Below, piece by piece: positions 18,002-28,127 of a DNA stretch of 64,000 nt (its first letter is position 1; the number at the start of each line of letters is the position of its first letter). The notes below the pieces were generated by a model. It saw nothing but the letters and a program-made list of their open reading frames with translations. It did no database searches and was not told where the DNA came from. The stretch comes from Neobacillus piezotolerans. Lineage in GTDB: Bacteria; Bacillota; Bacilli; Bacillales; Cytobacillaceae. The stretch lies in NCBI RefSeq assembly GCF_003362805.1, contig NZ_QNQT01000001.1:744001-808000 (forward strand). The letters are read 5' to 3'. The position numbers and the translations under genes were made by a program.

Positions 18002-20008
18002 ATGTTTGATAAAATTGATGATTTGTCCGTTACCTCAATCAGGACGCTGTCAATCGATGCAATCGAAAAGGCCAACTCCGGGCATCCGGGAATGCCGATG
18101 GGCGCCGCACCTATGGCCTATACGCTATGGACCCGTTTCATGAACCATAACCCCAAAAATCCGAACTGGTTTAATCGTGACCGTTTCGTACTTTCCGCGG
18201 GCCATGGCTCCATGCTGCTTTACAGCCTGCTCCACCTTTCTGGGTACAATGTGACAATGGACGATATTAAACAATTCCGCCAGTGGGGCTCCAAAACACC
18301 TGGACACCCTGAATACGGCCACACTGAAGGCGTAGAAGCGACAACCGGCCCTCTTGGACAGGGTATCGCGATGGCGGTTGGTATGGCAATGGCAGAGCGC
18401 CATTTGGCTGCGACATACAATAAGGATAACTACGAGCTCGTAAACCACTTTACATACAGCATCTGTGGAGATGGTGATTTGATGGAAGGCGTTTCTGCGG
18501 AAGCAGCTTCACTTGCCGGCCATCTGAAACTCGGACGGCTTGTCGTGCTTTACGACTCCAACGACATCTCTTTAGATGGCGAACTTCACCAGTCTTTCTC
18601 TGAAAGCGTTAAAGACCGTTTCCTTGCTTACGGCTGGCAATACATCCGTGTGGAAGACGGAAACGACCTCAATGAGGTTGCGAAGGCGCTCGAAGAAGCG
18701 AGAAGCGATCTTGATCGCCCAACAATGATCGAGGTAAAAACAATCATCGGATACGGCTCCCCGAACCTTTCCGGAAAGTCCGATGTCCATGGCGCTCCGC
18801 TAGGAATGGATGAACTGAAGCTGACAAAAGAAGCGTATAAATGGACATTTGAAGAAGATTTCCATGTGCCGGACGAAGTTTATTCCCACTTCCGCAACAT
18901 GATCGAGGAAAACGGCGAGAAAAAAGAAGCGGAATGGAACAGCCAGTTCGAGAAATACAAAAAAGATTATCCTGAGCTTGGCAGCCAGCTGGAACAAGCT
19001 CTTAAAGGCGAGCTTCCAGAAGGATGGGACAAGGACCTTCCTGTATACAGTGAAGGAAAAAGCCTTGCGAGCAGGGCGTCATCAGGAGAAGCGATTAATG
19101 CAATCGCCAAAAACCTGCCGACTTTCTTCGGCGGATCCGCTGACCTTGCAGGTTCAAACAAAACGTTGATTAAAAATGCGGGTGACTTCCTGCCGAATTC
19201 CTACGAAGGCCGCAACATTTGGTTCGGCGTAAGGGAATTCGCGATGGGCGCGGCGCTTAATGGTATGGCACTGCACGGCGGCTTAAAGGTATTCGCTGGA
19301 ACATTCTTTGTGTTTTCCGATTATCTCCGCCCGGCAATCAGGCTTGCTGCTTTGATGGGGCTTCCAGTAACGTACGTGTTCACGCATGACAGCATCGCGG
19401 TCGGCGAGGACGGCCCTACCCACGAGCCAGTTGAACAACTTGCGGCTCTAAGGGCGATGCCGAACCTTTCCGTCGTCCGTCCGGCTGATGGAAATGAGAC
19501 AACCGCAGCTTGGAAGCTCGCTATTGAATCAAGAGACATCCCAACCGCCCTTGTCCTGACAAGGCAAAACCTGCCGACCATCAAAGGTACGGATGAAAAT
19601 GCTTATGAAGGCGTTAAGAAAGGTGCCTATGTGGTATCTCCTTCCTCGAAGGAAACTCCGGACGCTCTTCTCCTTGCTTCAGGCTCCGAGGTTGGTCTTG
19701 CTGTGAAAGCTCAGGAAGAACTCGCCAAGGAAGGCATTGAAGTATCGGTAGTAAGCATGCCGTCATGGGATCGATTTGAAAAGCAATCAAAGGAATACAA
19801 GGAATCGGTTATTCCGAAGTCGGTTAAGAAGCGCCTTGGAATCGAAATGGGCGCATCCCTTGGCTGGCACCGCTACACTGGCGACGAAGGCGAAGTACTC
19901 GCAATCGATACATTCGGTGCATCGGCTCCAGGTGAACTGGTCATGAAAGAATATGGATTCAGTGTTGAGAATGTTGTTTCCAAGGTAAAAGACCTTCTTG
20001 GAAAATAA
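18002..20008 (+). CDS. tkt: Transketolase
   Basis: 668 residues, normal length. ThDP-binding '[20 protein letters not shown]' near residue 155, N-terminal '[21 protein letters not shown]', pyrimidine-domain '[19 protein letters not shown]' near 470, C-terminal '[10 protein letters not shown]'. Transfers two-carbon units in the pentose phosphate pathway, cytosolic. ATG 18002 has AAAGGATG 8 nt upstream. Position between ynzC and sirA is as in B. subtilis. Confidence 0.97.
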   Translation: MFDKIDDLSVTSIRTLSIDAIEKANSGHPGMPMGAAPMAYTLWTRFMNHNPKNPNWFNRDRFVLSAGHGSMLLYSLLHLSGYNVTMDDIKQFRQWGSKTPGHPEYGHTEGVEATTGPLGQGIAMAVGMAMAERHLAATYNKDNYELVNHFTYSICGDGDLMEGVSAEAASLAGHLKLGRLVVLYDSNDISLDGELHQSFSESVKDRFLAYGWQYIRVEDGNDLNEVAKALEEARSDLDRPTMIEVKTIIGYGSPNLSGKSDVHGAPLGMDELKLTKEAYKWTFEEDFHVPDEVYSHFRNMIEENGEKKEAEWNSQFEKYKKDYPELGSQLEQALKGELPEGWDKDLPVYSEGKSLASRASSGEAINAIAKNLPTFFGGSADLAGSNKTLIKNAGDFLPNSYEGRNIWFGVREFAMGAALNGMALHGGLKVFAGTFFVFSDYLRPAIRLAALMGLPVTYVFTHDSIAVGEDGPTHEPVEQLAALRAMPNLSVVRPADGNETTAAWKLAIESRDIPTALVLTRQNLPTIKGTDENAYEGVKKGAYVVSPSSKETPDALLLASGSEVGLAVKAQEELAKEGIEVSVVSMPSWDRFEKQSKEYKESVIPKSVKKRLGIEMGASLGWHRYTGDEGEVLAIDTFGASAPGELVMKEYGFSVENVVSKVKDLLGK

Positions 20009-20021
20009 TAGAGTTACTTCG

Positions 20022-20052
20022 AAGGCCGGGCAGAAATTTGCCCGGCCTTTTA
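20022..20052 (+). terminator. Terminator of tkt
   Basis: AAGGCCGGGCA pairs with TGCCCGGCCTT around GAAATT, followed by TTT. Confidence 0.8.
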
Positions 20053-20305
20053 CATAAGAATCGTTTTGTAAATTCTTTGTTAAGGAGTATCCCTCTAACC
20101 CGTGACAGCCCGGCCTTAAAATAGTATAATGAAAGACAAGGCAAAATTTCACAATAATCGAAATAATAAGCTCTGTCCAGGTTATTTTTGAAAAAGTGAT
20201 TGCAAAAGGGGATACCGACAAACCAGCCACCGTAAATGATCAAGATTCGCTTTTCCTCCGTTACAAGGTAAAAGGAGAATGGAATTGAAGCAGGGAGAGA
20301 ATGGA

Positions 20306-20746
20306 ATGAGAAAGTACCAGCTCTATTTAATTGAAGACGAGTTTGCCTCCCATTACTTCGGAAGAGAGCGCATATTTTTTCATTTATTTAAGGAAAATAG
20401 GCAGGCTGTCGGTGAACTGAAGCAAATAACAGACAAGCAAATCAGCTATATCACAAAACCGCTGCCCGTGCTGCGGATTCATCAGCTGCTCCACAAGAAG
20501 CTGGAGAAGTCGAATAGCCTCAAAGCGGAAAATGGCCTTTATACAATTGAACTGAACAATCGGACAAGCATGGCTGACCTCTCGGTGAAGGAAAACTTTA
20601 TCGTAATCGAGGCGGAAGGCGGATACGAGGCGGAAACGGCATTCTTTGAAGTCCTCCGTAAATGCGAAGCTTCGTTTCTGGCGATTGATTTGGAAAATGA
20701 TAAATATGGGTGGCTGAAACCAATTAAGGAAAGAAAATTTGTCTAA
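20306..20746 (+). CDS. sirA: Sporulation inhibitor of replication SirA (YneE)
   Basis: 146 residues starting 'MRKYQLYLIEDEFASHYFGRERIFFHLF'. SirA binds domain I of DnaA and stops new rounds of replication when cells commit to sporulation. GGGAG at 20294-20298 precedes ATG 20306 by 7 nt; the ATG at 20279 has its AAGGAG too close. Lies between tkt and yneF as in B. subtilis. A Spo0A box would be expected upstream; I did not identify one with certainty. Confidence 0.88.
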   Translation: MRKYQLYLIEDEFASHYFGRERIFFHLFKENRQAVGELKQITDKQISYITKPLPVLRIHQLLHKKLEKSNSLKAENGLYTIELNNRTSMADLSVKENFIVIEAEGGYEAETAFFEVLRKCEASFLAIDLENDKYGWLKPIKERKFV

Positions 20747-20823
20747 AGCCCACGAACTATTGTATAATTACGCTTGGTAAATTACACTGTATTAGCAGGA
20801 CAACATGAAGGAGGAAATATGGT

Positions 20824-21045
20824 ATGGTGAGTACTGGTTATGTAATCCTTATTGCCGTTCTGGCCCTTGTAGCCGGCGTCGCAATCGGATTTTTTATAAC
20901 ACGCAAGTACATGATGGATTATCTAAAGAAAAACCCGCCAATCAACGAACAAATGCTGAAAGTTATGATGATGCAAATGGGCATGAAACCGTCCCAGAAG
21001 AAAATCAACCAAATGATGGCAGCAATGAACAAGCAAACAAAATAA
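20824..21045 (+). CDS. yneF: UPF0154 membrane protein YneF
   Basis: 73 residues: one N-terminal transmembrane helix ('[21 protein letters not shown]'), then '[40 protein letters not shown]', the UPF0154 signature. Function unknown but highly conserved in Bacillaceae. GGAGG lies 9-10 nt upstream. Followed by a terminator. Confidence 0.93.
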   Translation: MVSTGYVILIAVLALVAGVAIGFFITRKYMMDYLKKNPPINEQMLKVMMMQMGMKPSQKKINQMMAAMNKQTK

Positions 21046-21050
21046 CACTC

Positions 21051-21083
21051 AAAAGCGCTCATTTCAGAATGGGCGCTTTTTTA
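21051..21083 (+). terminator. Terminator of yneF
   Basis: AAAAGCGCTCATT with AATGGGCGCTTTT (one G-T pair) around CAGA-type loop, then a T run. Confidence 0.85.
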
Positions 21084-21245
21084 TTTCAGGATAAGAGTTT
21101 TCTTTGGCCACGAGGTTGGTAGTTGCAACTCTACTTGACCTGGTTCCGTTGGAATTCAATCAGGCCCGGACTGTGAGCATTAGCAATCCATGAGAAACCG
21201 AGCCTGCTTTTGGATGATAAAATGCAGAGATAAGGAGGCTTAGAT

Positions 21246-21797
21246 ATGGGACGTATTATCCTGATGATGAATGTGACACTGGACGGTTGCTGTGACCACA
21301 CGCAGGTGATTGCGGATGAGGAGCTACACCAGTATACAGCGGATTTGATTGACCAGTCCGATGGTATGCTTTTTGGACGTGAAATCTACCAGTTGATGGA
21401 GGGTTTCTGGCCAGCCATAGCCAGAAGCGGGGACGGACCGCAATTCATGGTCGACTTCGCACGCAAGCTCGATCGGAAACCCAAGTACGTATTCTCGCGG
21501 ACGCTGGATCACGTGTCGTGGCAGAACTCTTTCTTGTTGAAAGGGCCAGTTTCCGAGGAGGTGCCGAAGCTTAAGACAGAAGGGAAGAACCTGGTCGTTA
21601 ACGGAGGTCCCGGCCTCGGTTCCACCCTCGCACAACTAGGCTTGGTGGATGAGTACCACTTCCTTGTACAGCCAATCGTTGCCGGACGAGGCCCCAAATT
21701 GTTAGGTGGAGTAAGTGATCGACTGAATCTCAAGCTGACCGGGACCAAATCCTTCGGCTCAGGCGTCGTCCTGCTCCGCTACACGCCTATTCGTTGA
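21246..21797 (+). CDS. Dihydrofolate reductase-like (RibD C-terminal) family protein
   Basis: 183 residues of the RibD_C/DHFR-like fold: 'MGRIILMMNVTLDGCCD' start, 'DGMLFGREIYQLMEGFWP' near 40, 'KYVFSRTLDHVSWQN' near 80, 'LVVNGGPGLGSTLAQLGLVDEYHFLVQPIVAGRGPKL' near 120-150. Binds NADPH in this family; substrate unknown (many are stand-alone regulators of nothing known). AAGGAGG upstream. Not part of the B. subtilis gene order at this place, so a local insertion. Confidence 0.8.
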   Translation: MGRIILMMNVTLDGCCDHTQVIADEELHQYTADLIDQSDGMLFGREIYQLMEGFWPAIARSGDGPQFMVDFARKLDRKPKYVFSRTLDHVSWQNSFLLKGPVSEEVPKLKTEGKNLVVNGGPGLGSTLAQLGLVDEYHFLVQPIVAGRGPKLLGGVSDRLNLKLTGTKSFGSGVVLLRYTPIR

Positions 21798-21855
21798 CGG
21801 TTTGGCTAATTAAGGGGAATCGCACGGCAAGACGAAGACGAAAAAAAACATGATG

Positions 21856-21878
21856 TAGCCGGCAAACAGTTGCCGGCT
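21856..21878. terminator. Terminator-like hairpin
   Basis: AGCCGGCAA with TTGCCGGCT around ACAG, followed by GCTTCGTTT. Weak T run, so termination is uncertain. Confidence 0.5.
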
Positions 21879-22164
21879 GCTTCGTTTCTCTCATGAAGAG
21901 CACCTCTGGTAGTTATTGCTACCACAGAACAATTTTCCTCCGCTAAGCCGCCTTTGGGACAAAAACACCCTGGTCTTATATAAAAAAATTCCCTGCCAAA
22001 TCCCCCCCAGAAACCGCCTTTTGCCATCCGAACAAGGATTAACAATCTTCCTTATTTTTAAAAAATTTGGTAAAATGGTAATTCCGATGATTGGGTAATG
22101 TGGCTGAAATTGGTGTCAATTTTATCCGGAACCGGATAAAGAGAGAGAAAGAGTGGTGTGGCTT
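21879..22164. other. Intergenic before the ABC exporter genes
   Basis: No gene. A -10-like TAAAAT at 22071 and a CCGGAACCGG inverted repeat at 22125-22135 ahead of the exporter genes could be promoter and operator, but the partner protein is unknown. Confidence 0.35.
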
Positions 22165-23916
22165 ATGAGAATATTTGCTGAATTAAAATGGTTTTTTTGG
22201 CAAGAGAGAAAGGCATACATAACCGGAATCATTTTGCTTTTATTTGTGGCATTCCTTCAATTGATCCCGCCGAAAGTAATCGGAATCGTCGCTGACCAGA
22301 TCAAGGCCGGTTCCATGACTACGGCGACCCTAATTAAATGGGTACTCGTTTTGCTCGGGGCGGGTCTTTCGATGTACATCCTCCGCTATTTTTGGAGGAT
22401 CATGATATTCGGCTCAGCTGTAAAACTGACGCGGAATCTCAGGAACAACCTTTACGAGCATTTCACCAAGATGTCGCCGAACTTTTACCAGAACAGGCGT
22501 GTAGGCGACCTGATGGCGCACGCGACAAACGACCTTTCCGCCATCCAGCAGACCGCCGGTGCCGGAGTGTTGACGCTGGTCGATTCCCTGGCGACAGGGG
22601 GATTTGTCATCTTGGCGATGGCGTTTACAATCAGCTGGAAATTGACACTGATTGCGCTCATCCCGATGCCGTTCATGGCGATGCTGACGAGCTGGTTTGG
22701 GACGATGCTGCACCGCTCCTTCCACAAGGCGCAGGAAGCATTTTCATCGCTCAATGACAAAACGCAGGAGAGCATTACCGGGATTAAGGTCATCAAAACG
22801 TTCGGCCAGGAAGAAGAGGACATCGAGGATTTCCGCAATCAGTCGGAGGATGTCGTCCAGAAAAATATGGTCGTCGCGAAGATTGACTCGCTATATGACC
22901 CGACCATTTCGATCATTGCGGGCATTTCGTTTTTCCTTTCGATCGGGTTCGGGGCAAGGGAAGTGCTGAATGACAACCTGACGATTGGCCAGCTGATTTC
23001 CTTCACGACGTATCTTGGCCTGCTCATTTGGCCGATGCTCGCATTCGGATGGCTGTTCAATATCGTCGAACGGGGCCGGGCTTCCTATGATCGTGTTTCG
23101 CTGCTGTTGCGCCAGCAAGTCGATATCAAGGATAAAGAAAACGCAATCGACGAGGTTCCTGCCGGGAGCATCGAATTTGCGATTGATGAATTTACATTCC
23201 CGGGTGAAAACGCGCCTCTTTTAAAAAATATCAATTTCGATATCGGAAAAGGGCAAACGCTTGGAATTGTCGGGAAAACAGGTGCTGGAAAAACAACGCT
23301 GCTAAAGCTGTTAATCAGGGAGTATGACGTAGAAAAAGGGGAAATCCTCTTTGGCGGACATAACATCTCCGACTACAAGCTAGAGAAATTGAGGCAGGCC
23401 ATCGGCTATGTGCCGCAGGACCACTTCCTGTTTTCTGCGACAGTCGGGGAGAACATCGCGTTCGCGAAGGCGGATGCGACTGAGAAAGAAATTATCGGTG
23501 CCACGAAGCTTGCGAACATCCATGACGATATCCTTGGATTCACCGAAGGCTATGTAACAGTTGTCGGGGAACGCGGGGTATCGCTATCAGGAGGGCAAAA
23601 GCAGCGGATTTCGATCGCTCGGGCGCTTCTCATGAATCCGGAAGTTTTGATTCTCGACGACTCGCTTTCCGCTGTTGACGCGAAGACGGAAAAGGCAATC
23701 CTGTCGGCCCTGAAGCAGGAGAGGGAAGGGAAGACAACAATCATTACTTCCCACAGGCTGAGCGCCATCCAGCACGCGAATCTTATCCTTGTCGTCGAGG
23801 ACGGCGGGATCGCCGAGCGGGGTACACACGAAGAGCTGATGGAAGAAGGCGGCTGGTACAGGGAAATGTATTTGCGCCAGCAGCTTGAAGAGCTCGTTGA
23901 GCATGGGGGGCATTAA
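22165..23916 (+). CDS. yheI: ABC exporter subunit, YheI/BmrC-like, with degenerate catalytic site
   Basis: 583 residues: six-helix membrane domain, then the nucleotide-binding domain with Walker A 'GIVGKTGAGKTT' near 367, signature 'LSGGQKQR' near 474 and Walker B 'VLILDDSLSAVD' near 495. The residue after Walker B Asp is Asp, not Glu, the mark of the degenerate half in heterodimeric exporters such as BmrCD. Probably multidrug or lipid efflux. GTG 22153 or ATG 22165 could be the start. The next gene starts 1 nt after its stop. Confidence 0.88.
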   Translation: MRIFAELKWFFWQERKAYITGIILLLFVAFLQLIPPKVIGIVADQIKAGSMTTATLIKWVLVLLGAGLSMYILRYFWRIMIFGSAVKLTRNLRNNLYEHFTKMSPNFYQNRRVGDLMAHATNDLSAIQQTAGAGVLTLVDSLATGGFVILAMAFTISWKLTLIALIPMPFMAMLTSWFGTMLHRSFHKAQEAFSSLNDKTQESITGIKVIKTFGQEEEDIEDFRNQSEDVVQKNMVVAKIDSLYDPTISIIAGISFFLSIGFGAREVLNDNLTIGQLISFTTYLGLLIWPMLAFGWLFNIVERGRASYDRVSLLLRQQVDIKDKENAIDEVPAGSIEFAIDEFTFPGENAPLLKNINFDIGKGQTLGIVGKTGAGKTTLLKLLIREYDVEKGEILFGGHNISDYKLEKLRQAIGYVPQDHFLFSATVGENIAFAKADATEKEIIGATKLANIHDDILGFTEGYVTVVGERGVSLSGGQKQRISIARALLMNPEVLILDDSLSAVDAKTEKAILSALKQEREGKTTIITSHRLSAIQHANLILVVEDGGIAERGTHEELMEEGGWYREMYLRQQLEELVEHGGH

Positions 23917-23917
23917 G

Positions 23918-25714
23918 GTGGACACACAATTGACTGAAAAGGACCAAAGGAAAATCCTCTTTAGGCTCCTGACCTATACAAAACCGCATAAAAAACTGAT
24001 TATCCTGGCCTTCACGCTCCTCCTGCTGACTACGCTTGGGGACATCGCCGGGCCTTATCTTGTAAAAATATTCATTGATGACTATTTGACGCCGGGCAAC
24101 ATGGCTGTGAAGCCGATGCTTATGCTCGGGTCGATCTATATGGGCATCCAGATCGTGAAAGTGTTCCTGCTGTTCTTCCAGCTTGTGAAGTTCCAGGAAA
24201 TCGCGTTGAAAATCATCCAGCAGCTCCGGATAGAGGTTTTTTCAAAGGTCCAGGCGCTCGGGATGAGGTATTTTGACAAAACGCCTGCCGGGAGCATCGT
24301 ATCAAGGGTGACCAACGATACCGAGGCGATCAAGGATATGTTCGTGACCGTGCTTGCGACATTTATCCAGAGCGGGGTTTTCCTGCTCGGAATCTATGTG
24401 GCGATGTTCTTCCTGAACGTGAAGCTTGCATTGTTCTGTACAATTCTGCTGCCGGTAATCCTCGGCGTCATGACGATGTACAGGAAATTCAGCTCCCGTT
24501 TTTACATGGACATGCGCGAGCGCCTGAGCCAGTTGAATGCAAAACTCGCCGAATCGCTCGGCGGCATGCAGATCATCCAGGTTTTCAGGCAGGAAAGGCG
24601 CCTTCGGAAGGAATTCGGAGACATTAACGAAAAGCATTTCCAGGCTGGGATGAAGAACATTAAGCTGGACGGCCTGCTTTTAAGGCCAGCTATCGACCTG
24701 ATCTACATCATGGCGCTAATCATGGTCTTGAGCTACTTCGGCATTACCTCCATGGAGACTTCCGTGGAAATCGGGGTTCTGTATGCGTTCATCAGTTACC
24801 TCGACCGCTTTTTCGAGCCAGTCAACCAGATGATGATGAGGCTTTCCCTGTACCAGCAGGCGATTGTCGCCGGTTCAAGGGTCTTCAGGCTCCTTGACGA
24901 AAGCGAACACGCGCCAGCCCAGGAAAGCAAACCAGGGCTTGAAATCGAAGAAGGGAAAATTGAAATCCGCAACTTAAGCTTCTCCTATGACGGAAAAACG
25001 GATGTGCTAAAGAACATCTCGTTCACCGCCAATCCAGGGGAAACGGTCGCGCTTGTCGGCCATACCGGGAGCGGAAAAAGCTCGATCATCAACCTCTTGA
25101 TGCGGTTCTATGAGTATGACAGGGGAGACATCCTCATTGACGGAAAGTCCACCCGCGACTATTCAAAGGATGAATTGCGGAAGAAGATGGGGCTTGTCCT
25201 ACAGGATCCATTCCTGTTTTATGGCACGGTAAAAGACAACATCCGCCTCCACAACCACGATATGCCTGAGGAAAAAGTCATCGAGGCGTCGAGGTTCGTC
25301 CAGGCGCATACGTTCATTGAAAAGCTTGACGATAAGTATGACCACAAAGTCGTCGAGCGGGGCTCCTCTTTCTCGAGTGGGCAGAGGCAGTTGATCGCGT
25401 TTGCGAGGACGATCGCGACCGATCCGAAAATCCTTGTCCTGGACGAGGCGACGGCGAATATTGATACGGAAACGGAAGAAGCGATCCAGACGGCGCTGGA
25501 AAAGATGAGGGAAGGGCGGACGACGATTGCGATCGCGCACCGGCTTTCCACCATCCAGGACGCCAACCTGATCCTTGTCCTCCACCAGGGAGAAATTGTC
25601 GAACGCGGCACCCATCAGGAACTGCTTGCGCAAAAGGGCTTGTACCACAAGATGTACCTCTTGCAAAACGGACTCGTTGAGCGGATGGAGGATGCGGTCA
25701 GGCAGGGTTCATAA
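23918..25714 (+). CDS. yheH: ABC exporter subunit, YheH/BmrD-like, catalytic half
   Basis: 598 residues: N-terminal extension 'DTQLTEKDQRKILFRLLTYTKPHKK', six-helix membrane domain, Walker A 'GHTGSGKSS' near 381, signature 'SSGQRQL' near 486, Walker B 'ILVLDEATANID' near 505 with the catalytic Glu intact. Pairs with the preceding Asp-type subunit. GTG 23918 is chosen because GGGGGG ends 7 nt upstream; the ATG at 23903 inside the previous gene lacks a ribosome site. Confidence 0.88.
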   Translation: MDTQLTEKDQRKILFRLLTYTKPHKKLIILAFTLLLLTTLGDIAGPYLVKIFIDDYLTPGNMAVKPMLMLGSIYMGIQIVKVFLLFFQLVKFQEIALKIIQQLRIEVFSKVQALGMRYFDKTPAGSIVSRVTNDTEAIKDMFVTVLATFIQSGVFLLGIYVAMFFLNVKLALFCTILLPVILGVMTMYRKFSSRFYMDMRERLSQLNAKLAESLGGMQIIQVFRQERRLRKEFGDINEKHFQAGMKNIKLDGLLLRPAIDLIYIMALIMVLSYFGITSMETSVEIGVLYAFISYLDRFFEPVNQMMMRLSLYQQAIVAGSRVFRLLDESEHAPAQESKPGLEIEEGKIEIRNLSFSYDGKTDVLKNISFTANPGETVALVGHTGSGKSSIINLLMRFYEYDRGDILIDGKSTRDYSKDELRKKMGLVLQDPFLFYGTVKDNIRLHNHDMPEEKVIEASRFVQAHTFIEKLDDKYDHKVVERGSSFSSGQRQLIAFARTIATDPKILVLDEATANIDTETEEAIQTALEKMREGRTTIAIAHRLSTIQDANLILVLHQGEIVERGTHQELLAQKGLYHKMYLLQNGLVERMEDAVRQGS

Positions 25715-25740
25715 CGAAGCAATTATTTCAATAAAATTAA

Positions 25741-25768
25741 AACAGCCTGGCAATTTGCCAGGCTGTTT
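25741..25768. terminator. Bidirectional terminator between yheH and ynzD
   Basis: AACAGCCTGGCAA pairs with TTGCCAGGCTGTT around a single T. It lies between convergent genes. Confidence 0.8.
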
Positions 25769-25972
25769 CTATGAATGGGTCGGAATTTTTTTTAAAAAGT
25801 CTTTGTCATACTGATTCAGAAGTTGATCCAATTCCTGGCTGTGGCGTATAGCAAGTGTGGAACTCAAGCCGTTTGTGCAAGCGACTTGGATCAATTCCGC
25901 CCTCTTTTGCTCGATCAGGGAGAGCAAGTCCTGTTTCAACACGGCTGTAATTCCTTTCTGGAGTTTCTCCAT
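25769..25972 (-). CDS. ynzD: Spo0E-like aspartyl-phosphate phosphatase
   Basis: 67 residues. Two-helix hairpin with the Spo0E signature 'SQELDQLLNQY' (S-x-E-L-D); N-terminal helix 'LLSLIEQKRAELIQVACTNGL'. This family removes phosphate from Spo0A~P and delays sporulation. Located next to ccdA as ynzD is in B. subtilis, which supports the symbol. Ribosome site GGAG-type lies upstream on the minus strand. Confidence 0.88.
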   Translation of the reverse strand: MEKLQKGITAVLKQDLLSLIEQKRAELIQVACTNGLSSTLAIRHSQELDQLLNQYDKDFLKKIPTHS

Positions 25973-26204
25973 TTATATAGGCGTCTTAATCAGACAAATT
26001 ATAACAAATTTATTAATCTCGACTTAGTATAACTCATTATGGTAATAAATTCAAAAGATTTATGTAAAAAAATATCCATTACTTTTCCAGTGTGAAAATA
26101 AGGAAAAAACCGGGCCACGACACAAAACGTTCAATCAGAATTATATCCTTTTTACCATACGGTTTGATAGAATGGAAGCAACAACATGTTTAGGAGTTGG
26201 ATCG

Positions 26205-26915
26205 ATGGCTACCGACGTTAACTTATTCCTTGCGCTCGGCGCGGGCTTCATGAGCTTCATTTCGCCCTGCTGCCTGCCATTGTACCCGGCATTCCTTTCC
26301 TATATTACTGGAATGTCCGTGAGCGAGCTGAAAAGCGAAAACGGGATGATGCAAAGGCGCAGCATCATTCATACAATCTTTTTCCTAATTGGATTTTCGT
26401 CCATCTTCATCATGATGGGCTTTGCGACATCGTTTATTGGGGAGTTTTTGTTCCAGAACCAGGAACTCATCCGCCGCATCGGCGCGATTTTCATGATCCT
26501 CTTCGGGCTGATGATTGTCGGTGTGTTCAAACCGGAATTTTTGATGAAAGACAGGAAGTTCCAATTTAAAAACAGGCCTTCAGGCTTTGCGGGATCCATC
26601 CTGATTGGGATGGCGTTCGCAGCGGGATGGACGCCATGTACAGGCCCAATCCTCGGCGCTGTCCTTTCAATGGCAGCATCGAATCCAAGTTCGAGCATGC
26701 CGCTCATGATCGCATATGTACTTGGGTTTGCGATTCCGTTCTTCATCCTATCATTCTTCATCGGCCGAATGGGCTGGATCAAGCGCAATTCTCTGAAAAT
26801 CATGAAAATCGGCGGCTATGTCATGATCGTGATGGGAATCATGCTGTTCTTTGACTGGCTGACTCAAATCATTATCGTGCTTACTGAAATGTTTGGCGGC
26901 TTTACGGGGTTCTAA
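26205..26915 (+). CDS. ccdA: Cytochrome c biogenesis protein CcdA
   Basis: 236 residues with six hydrophobic helices. Signature '[19 protein letters not shown]' near residue 20 and '[13 protein letters not shown]' near 140 hold the two redox cysteines that pass electrons across the membrane to extracytoplasmic thioredoxins (ResA, StoA). Needed for cytochrome c maturation and spore cortex synthesis. TAGGAG lies 9 nt before ATG 26205. Confidence 0.95.
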   Translation: MATDVNLFLALGAGFMSFISPCCLPLYPAFLSYITGMSVSELKSENGMMQRRSIIHTIFFLIGFSSIFIMMGFATSFIGEFLFQNQELIRRIGAIFMILFGLMIVGVFKPEFLMKDRKFQFKNRPSGFAGSILIGMAFAAGWTPCTGPILGAVLSMAASNPSSSMPLMIAYVLGFAIPFFILSFFIGRMGWIKRNSLKIMKIGGYVMIVMGIMLFFDWLTQIIIVLTEMFGGFTGF

Positions 26916-27027
26916 GGCAATGTTTTTAAAAAGAAAACCCGCTTACCTTTCGTTTGGCGGGCGTGTAATCCCATCGAATTTGTAGTATAATCATAATGTT
27001 AATCTTACAAGAATGGGATGAAACCTC

Positions 27028-27510
27028 ATGAATCTAGTTCTCGCTTCTTCAATCGGGGCGGTTTGCATGGCAACAGCCGCGATGTTCGTCCGGATGAAGG
27101 CTGCCAAAAAGCCCGCTTCCATCAAAAAAATTATCCTGCCCCCAGTATTCATGAGCAGTGGGGCGCTTATGTATATCGTACCGCAATTCAGGCTGACTCC
27201 ACTCGAAATCGCCGAAGCGGTCATCGTCGGAATGCTGTTTTCAATCCTTTTGATCAAAACCTCGGCGTTCGAAATCAAAGGGGACGAAATCTATCTAAAG
27301 CGTTCCAAAGCGTTTTTCTTTATCCTTGTCGGCCTTTTGCTAGTGAGGATTGTAATGAAGGCAATCTTGAGTACCACGATCGATTATGGGGAAGTATCAG
27401 GGATGTTCTTCCTGCTGGCATTCTCGATGATAGTCCCGTGGCGAATTGCCATGTACAGGGATTTCAAGAAACTCCAAACCAAATTGATGAATAACAAACA
27501 GCTGGCTTAA
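27028..27510 (+). CDS. ccdC: CcdC family membrane protein (YneJ)
   Basis: 160 residues with about five hydrophobic helices, beginning 'MNLVLASSIGAVCMATAAMFVRMKAA' and ending in a basic tail. CcdC is encoded in the ccd locus but is not essential for cytochrome c maturation in B. subtilis. In B. subtilis the response-regulator-like yneI (ccdB) stands between ccdA and yneJ; here only 112 nt separate the two and no such gene is present. Confidence 0.9.
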   Translation: MNLVLASSIGAVCMATAAMFVRMKAAKKPASIKKIILPPVFMSSGALMYIVPQFRLTPLEIAEAVIVGMLFSILLIKTSAFEIKGDEIYLKRSKAFFFILVGLLLVRIVMKAILSTTIDYGEVSGMFFLLAFSMIVPWRIAMYRDFKKLQTKLMNNKQLA

Positions 27511-27565
27511 ATGTGCCGGCTGTTTTTTATTGGAAAATAGAAAAAGCCGCGCAAAATGGCGGCTA

Positions 27566-27991
27566 TTAAAACAAATGCTCAAACGGCGTCATATCTATCT
27601 GCTTTTCCCTAAGATGCTTTTTGAGGAACTTATGGTCACGCTTCGGCGTTGCCAGGATATAACCCCTGATCACCAGGTCCTGGTCAATCCGGTTCACCTT
27701 TTCTGTCAACGCCAGCTCACCAATCTTGCCGGCAATCTTATGCCGTGCGACATCGCGGAACAGCTCGGGAACAGGCATCACCAGCTCCTCGAGGAAATGT
27801 TTCTGCTCCTCGGGCCACAAATGGCGCGACTCGTTCACATAGTGTTCTTCCCAATCCATGATGGATTTCCCATCTTCCTTGGGCAGCTTTTTCAAAAACT
27901 TGCGGAACATGAAATACCCGCCAATAGCAAACAACCCAATTAACGTAAATCCCCAGAAAAAGATAAACCACTGGGCCCAAATGTTTTGCAT
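27566..27991 (-). CDS. yneK: YneK, DUF2621 membrane protein
   Basis: 141 residues: N-terminal helix 'WAQWFIFFWGFTLIGLFAIGGYFMF', then a cytoplasmic domain 'GKSIMDWEEHYVNESRHLWPEEQKHFLEELVMPVPELFRDVARHKIAGKIGELAL'. DUF2621, found as yneK next to ccdC. ATG 27991 (AGGTG upstream) or GTG 28000 may start it. Function unknown. Last core gene before selC. Confidence 0.88.
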   Translation of the reverse strand: MQNIWAQWFIFFWGFTLIGLFAIGGYFMFRKFLKKLPKEDGKSIMDWEEHYVNESRHLWPEEQKHFLEELVMPVPELFRDVARHKIAGKIGELALTEKVNRIDQDLVIRGYILATPKRDHKFLKKHLREKQIDMTPFEHLF

Positions 27992-28103
27992 AACCCTCAC
28001 CTACAGAACGTAATAATCTCCCTCTATTATAGGGTTAAACAGCAAAATATGACAAGACTTAGACATTTGCAGCAAAACTATAGCCGCAATAGGGAATACT
28101 TGA

Positions 28104-28109
28104 TATAAT
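28104..28109 (+). promoter_or_regulatory. -10 box of selC
   Basis: TATAAT at 28104-28109, 18 nt before the mature 5' end of the tRNA. No good -35 hexamer is visible at 16-18 nt upstream. Confidence 0.55.
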
Positions 28110-28127
28110 GAGTACTGTCTTACACAC

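Noticed and set aside
20009-20305. Riboswitch or T-box upstream of sirA
   Set aside because: Only the tkt terminator and ordinary promoter-type sequence were seen; no conserved riboswitch core.
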